Shown in pieces: positions 30,470 through 38,105 of a stretch of 46,775 bases of DNA. Made by a program: the position numbers and the translations under genes. Location: contig DGSY01000129.1 of NCBI GenBank assembly GCA_002394125.1, positions 1 to 46,775 on the forward strand, written 5' to 3'. Below the pieces are notes generated by a model, which did no database searches, was not told where the DNA came from, and saw nothing but the letters and a program-made list of their open reading frames with translations. The number at the start of each line of letters is the position of its first letter. Positions within the stretch are counted from its first letter, which is position 1. The DNA is from Ruminococcus sp. UBA4350. Its GTDB lineage: Bacteria; Bacillota; Clostridia; Oscillospirales; Ruminococcaceae.

Positions 30470-32779
30470 TTACCGGTGATAGACGCCGTAAAGCGCCTGT
30501 CCGAGCGCAATGCCGCCGTCATTCGGCGGAATGACCGAATGCAGCAGCACTGTGAAGCCCGCTGCTTCCAGCGCGTCCCGGCAGAGCCGCGTCAGCAGCC
30601 GGTTCTGGAATACGCCGCCGCTCAGTGCGCAGACCGATATTCCCGTCTCACGGCGCAGCGCTTCACAGGCTGAAACCGTCATCGCGCAGAGCGCTGAATG
30701 GAACTGATATGCCAGATGCATCCGGTTATCGGCTGAACGGTCAGCAAGATATCGCGCAGCGATCTCCGCCGCAAGTGCCGTTGTCTGCATATAGATATAA
30801 CCGTTCTCCGCCGTGATCTCATGCGGCAGCGTGCATTCGCAGCCGCCGTGCAGCCGCACAAAGCGCTCCGCCTCCGTCATCAGCGCAGACGACGCCTCGC
30901 CCTCGAATGTCACCGCTCTGCGAATGCCGAGGATTGCCGAGACCGCATCGAAAACGCGCCCGCAGCTCGTCGATTTTACCGTATTCACGCCCTTTTCCGC
31001 CATTGCGCGCAGGATGCGGAATGCCGCCGCATCGCAGATATCAAGCTGCTCGCAGGCAGACTCCGCATCGGGCATCGCATCGCGCAGCAGCGCCGCCGCA
31101 ATGCGCCAGCCTTCCTTCGCGGAAAGGTCGCCGCCGGTTTGCAGGAACGGCATGATGCTGCCTGCCCGCAGATGCGCCGCCGGATCACAGAGCAGCAGCT
31201 CGCCGCCCCAGATGCTCCCGTCATCGCCGTAACCAGTGCCGTCGTAGCTGACGCCGATCACGCGCTCCGTCACGCCGTTTTCCGCCATGCACGAGAGAAT
31301 ATGCGCATAATGATGCTGCACGGTCAGCAGAGGGATACCGCGCTCTTTGGCGATCTCCTGCGCAGCCGTCACCGTATTGTAAAGCGGATGCATATCGCAG
31401 ACGACCGCCTCCGGCTCCGCTTCGAGCAGTCCGCACATCCGGTCAACCGATTCGCGCAGCGCATGAACCGTCCGGATATCCGCCATATCGCCGATATAGG
31501 GCGACGCATAGAGCAGGCCGCCCTTTGCAATGCAGAACGAATTTTTCAGCTCGCCGCCGATGGCAAGGATCTGTTTATGCGATTTGCGGTGCAGCATGAC
31601 CGGCAGCGGCGCGAATCCGCGGGAGCGCCGGATCATATAGGGCTTTCCGTCCAGCAGATCACAGACCGAATCGTCTGCCCGCAGGCGGATTTTCCGGTTA
31701 TGCGAGAGAATCAGGTCACAAAAGCCGCCGATCTCGCGGACAGCGCTCTCGTCGTCGCGGCAGATCGGTGCGCCCTTTGCATTGCCGCTCGTCATCACAA
31801 GGCAGTCCGTCATTTCGATGCCGTCCGGATAATCGAACAGGAGCATCTGTACGGGCGCATAGGGCAGCATGACGCCGACCGTGAGATTGTCCGGGGCGAT
31901 CATATCGCAAATCGACATATTTTCGCGCTTTTCGAGCAGCACGATCGGCTTCTGCCAGCCGGTCAGCAATGCCCGCGCCGCATCGGAGATCACACATTCC
32001 CGCTCCGCCGCCGGCAGATCGCGCATCATCACCGCAAAGGGCTTCATCGGGCGGTGCTTCAGCTGCCGCAATCGCGCCACCGCCTCCGGATTCTTCGCAT
32101 CGCAGCAGAGATGAAAGCCGCCGATGCCCTTGACCGCCGCGATCTTTCCCTCCGTGATCGCCCGCCGGACAGCCGTGATCGCATCGCCGCCGCGCAGCGC
32201 TGTGCCGATGATATAGACCTCGGGCCCGCATTCATTGCAGCAGACCGGCTGCGCATCGAACCGGCGGTCATCCGGATCGTGATACTCCCTCGCGCAGTCC
32301 GGACACATCGGAAATTCATGCATACTTGTCCGCTCGCGGTCATAGGGCATCGTATCGAGAATGGTCAGCCGCGGGCCGCACTGCGTACAGTTGATGAACG
32401 GATGCAGATAGCGCCGGTCATGCGGATCGAACAGCTCTGCGCGGCAATGCGCACAGGTCGCGATATCCGGCGAGACAAAGATATTGCCGTATTCCTTTTC
32501 GCTTTCGATGATGCGGAAATCCGCGAATATGCCGGTTTCCTCCGGCGGGATTTCCTCGGTGTCAAGCCCAAGGATCACGGCGCGGTCGGGCGGGCGGTGC
32601 CGGATCTCCGAGACGAAGGCTTCAAGCTGCTCCGGTTCGCCCTGCGCGATGATCTCCACATAGGAGCCCTTATTTGCGGCAGTGCCGCGCACACCGAAGC
32701 GCGCCGCCGTGACAGCAGCAAAGGGCCGGAACCCGACCCCCTGCACAATTCCATAGATATGAATATTGATCGTTTGCAT
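30470..32779 (-). CDS. hypF: Carbamoyltransferase HypF, [NiFe]-hydrogenase maturation
   Basis: HypF takes carbamoyl phosphate and passes a carbamoyl group to HypE for the CN ligands of [NiFe]-hydrogenase. The 769-residue protein is full length. It has an acylphosphatase domain (YGIVQGVGFRPF, 9-20), two zinc fingers (CAHC ... CTQCG and CPDC ... CNECG, about 110-185), a YrdC-like domain (VKGIGGFHLCCDA) and a Kae1-like domain with HHYAH and DGTGYGDDGSIWGGE. AAAGAGG stands before the ATG. No hypA-E or hydrogenase gene is in the window, so it is an orphan here. It ends the minus-strand operon that starts at 36943. Confidence 0.95.
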   Translation of the reverse strand: MQTINIHIYGIVQGVGFRPFAAVTAARFGVRGTAANKGSYVEIIAQGEPEQLEAFVSEIRHRPPDRAVILGLDTEEIPPEETGIFADFRIIESEKEYGNIFVSPDIATCAHCRAELFDPHDRRYLHPFINCTQCGPRLTILDTMPYDRERTSMHEFPMCPDCAREYHDPDDRRFDAQPVCCNECGPEVYIIGTALRGGDAITAVRRAITEGKIAAVKGIGGFHLCCDAKNPEAVARLRQLKHRPMKPFAVMMRDLPAAERECVISDAARALLTGWQKPIVLLEKRENMSICDMIAPDNLTVGVMLPYAPVQMLLFDYPDGIEMTDCLVMTSGNAKGAPICRDDESAVREIGGFCDLILSHNRKIRLRADDSVCDLLDGKPYMIRRSRGFAPLPVMLHRKSHKQILAIGGELKNSFCIAKGGLLYASPYIGDMADIRTVHALRESVDRMCGLLEAEPEAVVCDMHPLYNTVTAAQEIAKERGIPLLTVQHHYAHILSCMAENGVTERVIGVSYDGTGYGDDGSIWGGELLLCDPAAHLRAGSIMPFLQTGGDLSAKEGWRIAAALLRDAMPDAESACEQLDICDAAAFRILRAMAEKGVNTVKSTSCGRVFDAVSAILGIRRAVTFEGEASSALMTEAERFVRLHGGCECTLPHEITAENGYIYMQTTALAAEIAARYLADRSADNRMHLAYQFHSALCAMTVSACEALRRETGISVCALSGGVFQNRLLTRLCRDALEAAGFTVLLHSVIPPNDGGIALGQALYGVYHR

Positions 32780-32796
32780 AATACCTCTTTAAGCAC

Positions 32797-33234
32797 CTAG
32801 CCGATCCACTGAATAAACCCGGTCTTATCGTGCCGGTTATAGCCAGCGTGCTCATAGAACTCCAGCGTTTCGCGATCCTTCGCTCCGGTCATCAGCATCA
32901 GCTTATAGCAGCCCTCGCGCTCGGCGATCGCCTTTGCATGATCCAGACAGGCTGTCGCCAGTCCCCGCCCGCGGTATGCCGCATCGGTCACGACATTCTC
33001 CACGACCGCATAGGGGCGCAGCTCATGCGTCAGATTCGGCACGATCACGCAGACGCAGGAGGAAACGATTTTCCCGTCCTCCTCCGCAACAATGATATGA
33101 TGGTCGCTGTCCGAGAGGATGCGCCGCCAGAGCGCAGCCAGCTTTTCGTCCATTGCCGGAACGGTTTTCTCATGCAGATGCAGATACAGATGCAGCAGAC
33201 CGTCTAAATCGTTTTCACAGATTTCGCGTATCAT
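32797..33234 (-). CDS. GNAT-family N-acetyltransferase
   Basis: A 145-residue protein comprising only the GNAT fold. The acetyl-CoA motif is AYRGRGLATACLDHA (about 85-99), followed by LMTGAKDRETLEFYEHAGY. The substrate is unknown. Its ATG overlaps the oxidoreductase stop (ATGA), and 17 bp separate it from hypF. Confidence 0.9.
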   Translation of the reverse strand: MIREICENDLDGLLHLYLHLHEKTVPAMDEKLAALWRRILSDSDHHIIVAEEDGKIVSSCVCVIVPNLTHELRPYAVVENVVTDAAYRGRGLATACLDHAKAIAEREGCYKLMLMTGAKDRETLEFYEHAGYNRHDKTGFIQWIG

Positions 33235-34442
33235 GTTTGCTCTCCCTTCGCGGCATTTTCACCGGCGCATCTGCCCGATGCCCAGCACCATGTCAGATTC
33301 CAGCCGCCGCAGTCACCGTCGAGATCGAGCAGCTCACCGCAGAAATACAGCCCGCTGTGCAGCTTGCTGCTGAGATCGCGGTTCACGCACTGTCCCGCAA
33401 TGCCGCCCGCCGTGACCTGCGCCTGCGTAAAGCTCGCACAGCCCGTCACCGGAAATGTCCAGTCATGCAGCAGCCGGAGCAGTGAACGCTGCGTCTCCCC
33501 GCTGCATTCCGATGCAGGGAGATTGCAGCTTCCGCCGCTCTGCCGGATCAGCGTTTCTGCAATGCGCTTCGGCAGCAGTCCGGTCAGCAGATCCCCCGCC
33601 GGGAGCGTTCCCCGCTGCCGCATCAGATTTTTCAGCAAAGACGCGGTTTCCGCATCATCAAGATCCGGCAGGAGATCCAGCGACAGCGCCGCCGCATCGC
33701 CGTACTGCGCCGCATACCGCGCCAGATTGAATACACAGATGCCGGAGAGCGCGCTGTCCGTAAACTGCACCTCGCCGGATTCCGTTTTCAGGTCGCGGTC
33801 ACCGTGCCGTGCGGTCACATCCGCCCGCACGCGCAGTCCCTTGAGCGCCCGCACCCGTGCCGGATCCGTCGGCACCGGACAGAGCGCAGGCCGCAGCCGC
33901 GTGACCGTATAGCCCATTTTTTGCAGGATCGGGAACAGACTGCCGTCCGTGCCGCAGGACGGCGCCGCCGCACCGCCCGCCGCCAGTATCACCGCATCCG
34001 CCCTGTAATATGCATCGCCGCACTGCACCGCCCATTTGCCGCCGGAATGCCGCAGACCGGTGACCTGCACGCCGCATTCGGTCTGCACATCGCGCTGCGC
34101 CGCAGCAAAGCGAAGCGCATCCAGCACCGATGCCGCCGTTCCGCTCATCGGATAGATGCGCCCCTCACTGTCCGTCCGGGTATAGAGCCCGAAGCGGCGG
34201 AAATATGCCTTGACATCGAATTGCTCCATGATCCGGCGTCCCTGCGGCAGTGTGCCGTGATAATGCTGCCATGCAAATCCCTCATGGCCGAGATTGCAGC
34301 GGCCGTTTCCGGTCAGCAGCAGCTTTTTGCCGACACGCGGCAGCCGCTCCAGCACGGTGACCGCCGCGCCGTGCTCCGCGGCAGCGATCGCAGCCGAAAG
34401 GCCGGATGCGCCGCCGCCGACTACGATCACCGAACGGCTCAC
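33231..34442 (-). CDS. YhiN/HI0933-family FAD-dependent oxidoreductase
   Basis: A flavoprotein of the HI0933 family with no proven substrate. It has 403 residues. The FAD-binding VVGGGASGLSAAIAAA is at about 6-21; the family signature LLLTGNGRCNLG is at about 43-54; TAGGI and the CGELLDLDGDCGGWNLTWCW block close the second FAD site. It begins with GTG at 34442, overlapping the TGA of the gene upstream (GTGA), with GGGAG 8 nt away. The open frame continues upstream but is a shadow of that gene. Confidence 0.93.
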   Translation of the reverse strand: MSRSVIVVGGGASGLSAAIAAAEHGAAVTVLERLPRVGKKLLLTGNGRCNLGHEGFAWQHYHGTLPQGRRIMEQFDVKAYFRRFGLYTRTDSEGRIYPMSGTAASVLDALRFAAAQRDVQTECGVQVTGLRHSGGKWAVQCGDAYYRADAVILAAGGAAAPSCGTDGSLFPILQKMGYTVTRLRPALCPVPTDPARVRALKGLRVRADVTARHGDRDLKTESGEVQFTDSALSGICVFNLARYAAQYGDAAALSLDLLPDLDDAETASLLKNLMRQRGTLPAGDLLTGLLPKRIAETLIRQSGGSCNLPASECSGETQRSLLRLLHDWTFPVTGCASFTQAQVTAGGIAGQCVNRDLSSKLHSGLYFCGELLDLDGDCGGWNLTWCWASGRCAGENAAKGEQT

Positions 34443-35548
34443 AGCGTCAGCTCCCGCAGCGTATGCACACCGCTGTCCGCCTTGAGGACGCCCGGCGCGA
34501 TCAGCAGCGTACCGATCACGACTGACAGCGCAAGGATCAGCATACACTTGATCAGCTCGCCCTTTGCATCGTTATAAAGATCCATGTCGAGCATCTTTTT
34601 GAGATCCTTCAGGCAGGGCTGATAGGAGGTATGCGCGAGGATCATTTTTGCATCCTCATATCTTGATTTCATCGGCGTGAGGTCAAGGCTTTCGCCGGTG
34701 TATTTCTCCGCAGCCTTGATCTCCTCCTCCGTCATATCCGCAAGCGTATCGCGCAGCTCCTCATAGCTGTTCACGATCCGCTGCGCCGTGACCTGATTAT
34801 CCATATTATACTCCTGCAGTTCCTTTGCTGTCTCAAAGACCGGTGCCGCGATGCCTGCGATCAGGCAAAGTACGCCGCAGAGGATCGCAGCAGGGATCGT
34901 CACCTTTTTTCCGAGCTTCTTCATCAGCGCAAAGCCGATCAGCACACCGGCCACACCGGTCAGAAAGCTCAGATAGCTCATCTGCAAAATGAAGTAGGAG
35001 AGGAAAAATACGCAGACCGCACCGGCGAGTGCGCCGATGATGATGCCGAACCAGTTCGTCCGAACCGCTGCTTTTTCCTCCAGTGCTTCCTGCAATTTCG
35101 ATTCGACATAGGGCTTGCAGTTATCGCAGACCGTCACGCCGCCGTCATCGAGCAGATAACTGCGGTAGCCCGATTCCGTTCCGCAGGACATACAGCAGGG
35201 TACAAGTCCCATTTCCATTGCAAAATGCACCAGCTCCTCGATCCGCATCAGCAGCGCGCTTTCGGTATCACGCGGCGTCAGCGAGACCGCGCAGGCAAGG
35301 CATCGGTTCTCGTAGATCATGCCGGAAATGCCCGTATGCGACGCGGTGAATTCCGTGACCGCGCCCTGCATCGCCGTATTCTGCGATTCGTCGCGCAGCT
35401 TGCCGATCAGACGGAAAATGACCGAATCGCGCCGCGGCTGCACCGTCACAAAGACCGGATAGCCGGACGGATAGCCCCAGTAGGTCTGCGACTGCTTATC
35501 GAAGCGCAGACCGCTCATTGCAGTGAACTGATTGGTGTGAAGTGACAT
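34439..35548 (-). CDS. Membrane protein with zinc ribbon, unknown function
   Basis: A 369-residue protein I cannot name. The first 150 residues are soluble and include a four-Cys site (CCMSCG ... CDNC, about 118-145). Three hydrophobic segments follow (about 167-190, 193-215 and 220-240), then a charged helical stretch (about 240-335) and one last hydrophobic segment (about 340-360). It shares a possible operon with the gene upstream (63-bp gap) and overlaps the oxidoreductase gene. Confidence 0.75.
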   Translation of the reverse strand: MSLHTNQFTAMSGLRFDKQSQTYWGYPSGYPVFVTVQPRRDSVIFRLIGKLRDESQNTAMQGAVTEFTASHTGISGMIYENRCLACAVSLTPRDTESALLMRIEELVHFAMEMGLVPCCMSCGTESGYRSYLLDDGGVTVCDNCKPYVESKLQEALEEKAAVRTNWFGIIIGALAGAVCVFFLSYFILQMSYLSFLTGVAGVLIGFALMKKLGKKVTIPAAILCGVLCLIAGIAAPVFETAKELQEYNMDNQVTAQRIVNSYEELRDTLADMTEEEIKAAEKYTGESLDLTPMKSRYEDAKMILAHTSYQPCLKDLKKMLDMDLYNDAKGELIKCMLILALSVVIGTLLIAPGVLKADSGVHTLRELTL

Positions 35549-35611
35549 GATGATATACCTCCGAATAATATAAAAGATACCATTTTGAGTTTCACAATGT
35601 AGAATATGATG

Positions 35612-36943
35612 TCAGCGCCGTTCCCTCGCTGCCGCCAGTGCCGCCGCCATATCGCGCAGCGCCTCGGCGGGCAGTCCCGTTCCGGCATAGCGTCCCGCAT
35701 GATAATCCGCCGCAGCCGCATCGAGCGCATTTTCCGGCTGATGCCCCTGCATCCATTTCCCGCAGATCTCGCGGACGGTATCGGATCCCCGCAGCTCGCC
35801 CTCAGTCCAGCAGGGCGCGGTCAGCAGCAGGCGGAAGCCAGCATAGAATTTTTCGTCATCGTCCGGCAGCTTCTCCCAGCGGCGCAGCGCACGGTTCCAG
35901 AGGCGCTTTTTCTGCCGCGGCTTTTCCGCAGGCTCCGTGACGGTTTCCACATCATAATATTCCGCATCGGCGTTCCGGCTGCCGATATCCTCTGCATCCG
36001 CACCCCCGCGCAGTCTGCGCAGAAAGCGCCGCATCAGAATCCGCAGATCATAGAACCAGTCTGAAAGCAGCACCCGCCACATAAACACCGCCGCCGCGAT
36101 GATCGGGATCCAGAGCAGCAGCGCCAGCGGATTGAAGCCGCCCGGCTCCGGAAGCTGCTGCTCCGTCATTTCGTTTACCGCATCGGGCGGAATCTCCGGC
36201 GCATTGCCGCCGAGCCACGCGATCAGTCTTGTGATGCCGTCGATGATACGGCCTGCGAGCCACGAGAGCGCATCCTGCATCCGGATCAGCAGACCGGTCA
36301 GCGGCTCCCAAAAGATCATGAGCAGCGCCGGCAGCAGGATCACCGCGCCCGCCAGCAGCAGATTGCCCCGCCGGATCTCCTGCGGAACATCGGTACCCGC
36401 ATTGCTGCGCCGGTTGACGAGCCGCAGCAGCATGAACTGATTGCGCATCAGAAAATAGGCCGCCGAAAGGATGCCGGTCACAGCGAGAATCAGCCGCATC
36501 GGCACCGGAATCTCCGCGATCCGCAGGAGAAATGCCGTCATGAAAATGCCGGTGAGAAACGCCGTATAAGCGCCGGTCGTAAAGAGCATATCCGGCTCTG
36601 CATCTATGCGAAAATGCGTCAGGATCATCGTGACCGCCGCCGCAATGCAGGGCAGGATCACGGCGCCGGCGAAGCGGCAGACGAGATATCCGCAGAGCAG
36701 CGCCGCCGGGATCGCGGTCAGCCATGCAAGGACAGTTCCGCGGCGCGGGGATGCGCGGTAATGCAGACGCAGAAAGCGGCAGACTGCCGAAGAAAGCAGC
36801 GGCAGGAGCAGCAGCACGGCCATTGACGGAAGGATCTGCGCCTGCGGATAGAGCCACAGGATCAGCAGCCAGACGGGAAAACAGCCGAGTGCGCGGCAAA
36901 AGAGCGCGGCAGCAGTCAGCCGCAGCGGAGCGGTGTGTCCCAT
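35612..36943 (-). CDS. Multi-pass membrane protein, DUF4129-like C-terminus
   Basis: A 443-residue protein with about eight transmembrane segments in its first 300 residues. The C-terminal cytoplasmic part (about 330-443) has a helical block with FYAGFRLLLTAPCWTEGELRG and VREICGKWMQG that resembles DUF4129-type domains of transglutaminase-like loci, but no transglutaminase is seen. I regard the family label as tentative. It starts at 36943 after GGAGG and has a consensus promoter whose -35 lies at the tip of the 37-kb repeat element. Confidence 0.65.
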   Translation of the reverse strand: MGHTAPLRLTAAALFCRALGCFPVWLLILWLYPQAQILPSMAVLLLLPLLSSAVCRFLRLHYRASPRRGTVLAWLTAIPAALLCGYLVCRFAGAVILPCIAAAVTMILTHFRIDAEPDMLFTTGAYTAFLTGIFMTAFLLRIAEIPVPMRLILAVTGILSAAYFLMRNQFMLLRLVNRRSNAGTDVPQEIRRGNLLLAGAVILLPALLMIFWEPLTGLLIRMQDALSWLAGRIIDGITRLIAWLGGNAPEIPPDAVNEMTEQQLPEPGGFNPLALLLWIPIIAAAVFMWRVLLSDWFYDLRILMRRFLRRLRGGADAEDIGSRNADAEYYDVETVTEPAEKPRQKKRLWNRALRRWEKLPDDDEKFYAGFRLLLTAPCWTEGELRGSDTVREICGKWMQGHQPENALDAAAADYHAGRYAGTGLPAEALRDMAAALAAARERR

Positions 36944-36992
36944 GCGCAGGCCTCCTTTTTGCCGTATTTTATGCATTCTGCAAAGCATAATT

Positions 36993-37021
36993 ATTGTAGC
37001 ATAATTCCCCCCATTTGTCAA
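36993..37021 (-). promoter_or_regulatory. Promoter of the membrane protein-hypF operon
   Basis: Minus strand TTGACA (37016-37021) and TACAAT (36993-36998), 17-bp spacer. The -35 is the outer end of the left inverted repeat of the element next to it. Confidence 0.85.
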
Positions 37022-37419
37022 CCGGCGCGGAGCCCGCGCTGGCATTTTCCTTCGGCGCCGTTTCGCAGAGCGTATCCGGTTTGTCGCTGTTACGCCGGGC
37101 AGTGCCCGGTGCCGTTATCCTTCGGCATCGTTTTGCGGAGCATATCAGTTTCGTCGCTGTTACGCCGGGCAGTGCCCGGTGCCGTTTCCCTTCGGCATCG
37201 TTTCGCGGAGCATATCAATTTCGTCGCTGTTACGCCGGGCAGTGCCCGGTGCCGTTTCCCTTCGGCATCGTTTCGCGGAGCATATCAATTTCGTCGCTGT
37301 TACGGCGCTGATCGCGCCTATTTTACGGTCTGGCCTTCGTTTTATTCTGCTTCCGTTCGCTTCCGGAGAACTTTAGGAATTGCCAGCGGGGGCTCCCCGC
37401 CACTGCCCGCCGGTTGACA
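37016..37419. mobile_element. Repeat element with terminal inverted repeats and 70-bp tandem array
   Basis: The ends are TGTCAACCGGCG (37016-37027) and CGCCGGTTGACA (37408-37419), perfect 12-bp inverted repeats. The match continues imperfectly inward (GGAGCCC..CGCTGGCA, with a 10-bp gap). Inside, TTCGGCATCG-type units begin at 37051, 37121, 37191 and 37261, exactly 70 bp apart. Each repeat contains the hairpin CCGGGC-AGT-GCCCGG except the last, which has GGCGC-TGATC-GCGCC. No transposase is present, so it is a MITE-like, non-autonomous element. A related copy lies at 11815-11990. Clear target-site duplications are not visible. Confidence 0.75.
37051..37330. repeat. 70-bp tandem repeat array, four copies
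   Basis: Copies two to four are nearly identical over 70 bp; the first is more diverged and the last changes at its hairpin. Perfect period and high identity suggest recent expansion. The unit can be read as protein (RFAEHINFVAVT-like) but without a start site, so it is treated as non-coding. Confidence 0.9.
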
Positions 37420-37442
37420 GATCCGAGAGATTACGCTATAAT
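37414..37442 (+). promoter_or_regulatory. Promoter of the sortase gene
   Basis: TTGACA (37414-37419) and TATAAT (37437-37442), 17-bp spacer. The -35 is the outer end of the right inverted repeat of the element. Confidence 0.9.
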
Positions 37443-37468
37443 ATATCCAAACGAAAGGAGGGCTGCAT

Positions 37469-38023
37469 ATGCCGGACGAAACCGCCGAAAGCAAATCCCC
37501 CAAACATACAAAAAAACAGACCGCGCTCTTCATCATCGGCCTCACCGCGATGCTGGCCGGCGTCGGCATCCTCGGATTTTTCGCCGTCCGGAAGGCCGTC
37601 CGCTGGTTCCGCAAGCAGCAGCTCATGCGCGAAAACTATGTGGTCGAGATTCCCGCAATCGGGCTTCAGGCACCGGTGCTTGAAGGCACCGAACAGGCGA
37701 TCCTCCGGCAGGCGGCAGGGCATTTCCCCGGCTGCGGCAGCTTCGGCAGCGGAAATTACTGCATCGCCGCGCACAGCAGCCCGCTCTATAAGGAATATTT
37801 CAATCCGCTGAAAAATGCGGAGACCGGCATGGAGATCCGGCTCTACAATGTTGAGAAGGACTTCGTGACCTATATCATTTCGGAGATGCAGTATGTTGCC
37901 CCCTCTGATACATGGGTTCTTGACGACTTCGGCGATGACCGCATCACGCTCATCACCTGCAATGACGACGGCTCCGAGCGGCTTGTCGTTACCGGAATGC
38001 TCCGGAACGATTCGCCTGCATGA
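37469..38023 (+). CDS. Sortase
   Basis: A transpeptidase that joins surface proteins to the cell wall or to pilus subunits. It has 184 residues with one N-terminal membrane anchor (about 20-42). The sortase fold has the catalytic His in NYCIAAHSS, Cys in TLITCNDDGS and Arg in SERLVVTG. The short, single-anchor layout fits class D or a related class. No LPxTG substrate is in the window. AAAGGAGG lies before the ATG. It is a single-gene unit between its promoter and terminator. Confidence 0.9.
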   Translation: MPDETAESKSPKHTKKQTALFIIGLTAMLAGVGILGFFAVRKAVRWFRKQQLMRENYVVEIPAIGLQAPVLEGTEQAILRQAAGHFPGCGSFGSGNYCIAAHSSPLYKEYFNPLKNAETGMEIRLYNVEKDFVTYIISEMQYVAPSDTWVLDDFGDDRITLITCNDDGSERLVVTGMLRNDSPA

Positions 38024-38057
38024 AAACAGCACCCCGCACGGCTTCATTATCAGCATC

Positions 38058-38099
38058 AAAAAAGCAGCGGTACGATTTCGGTCGTACCGCTGCTTTTTT
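38058..38099. terminator. Bidirectional terminator between sortase and fusion-protein genes
   Basis: AAAAAAGCAGCGGTACGA pairs with TCGTACCGCTGCTTTTTT, an 18-bp stem with a 6-nt loop. It serves both convergent genes. Confidence 0.95.
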
Positions 38100-38105
38100 G
38101 CGTTA

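Noticed and set aside
30821..32800. 659-codon open frame on the plus strand
   Set aside because: It is the reverse of hypF in G+C-rich DNA, full of His and Arg, without a ribosome site or family motif.
37051..37330. CRISPR array
   Set aside because: The repeats are directly joined 70-bp units with no spacers and no cas genes nearby.
36935..37417. Open frame coding repeated RFAEHINFVAVT-like peptides
   Set aside because: The frame stays open only because the 70-bp repeats lack stops in it; it has no start signal, and the related copy at 11.8 kb breaks the frame.
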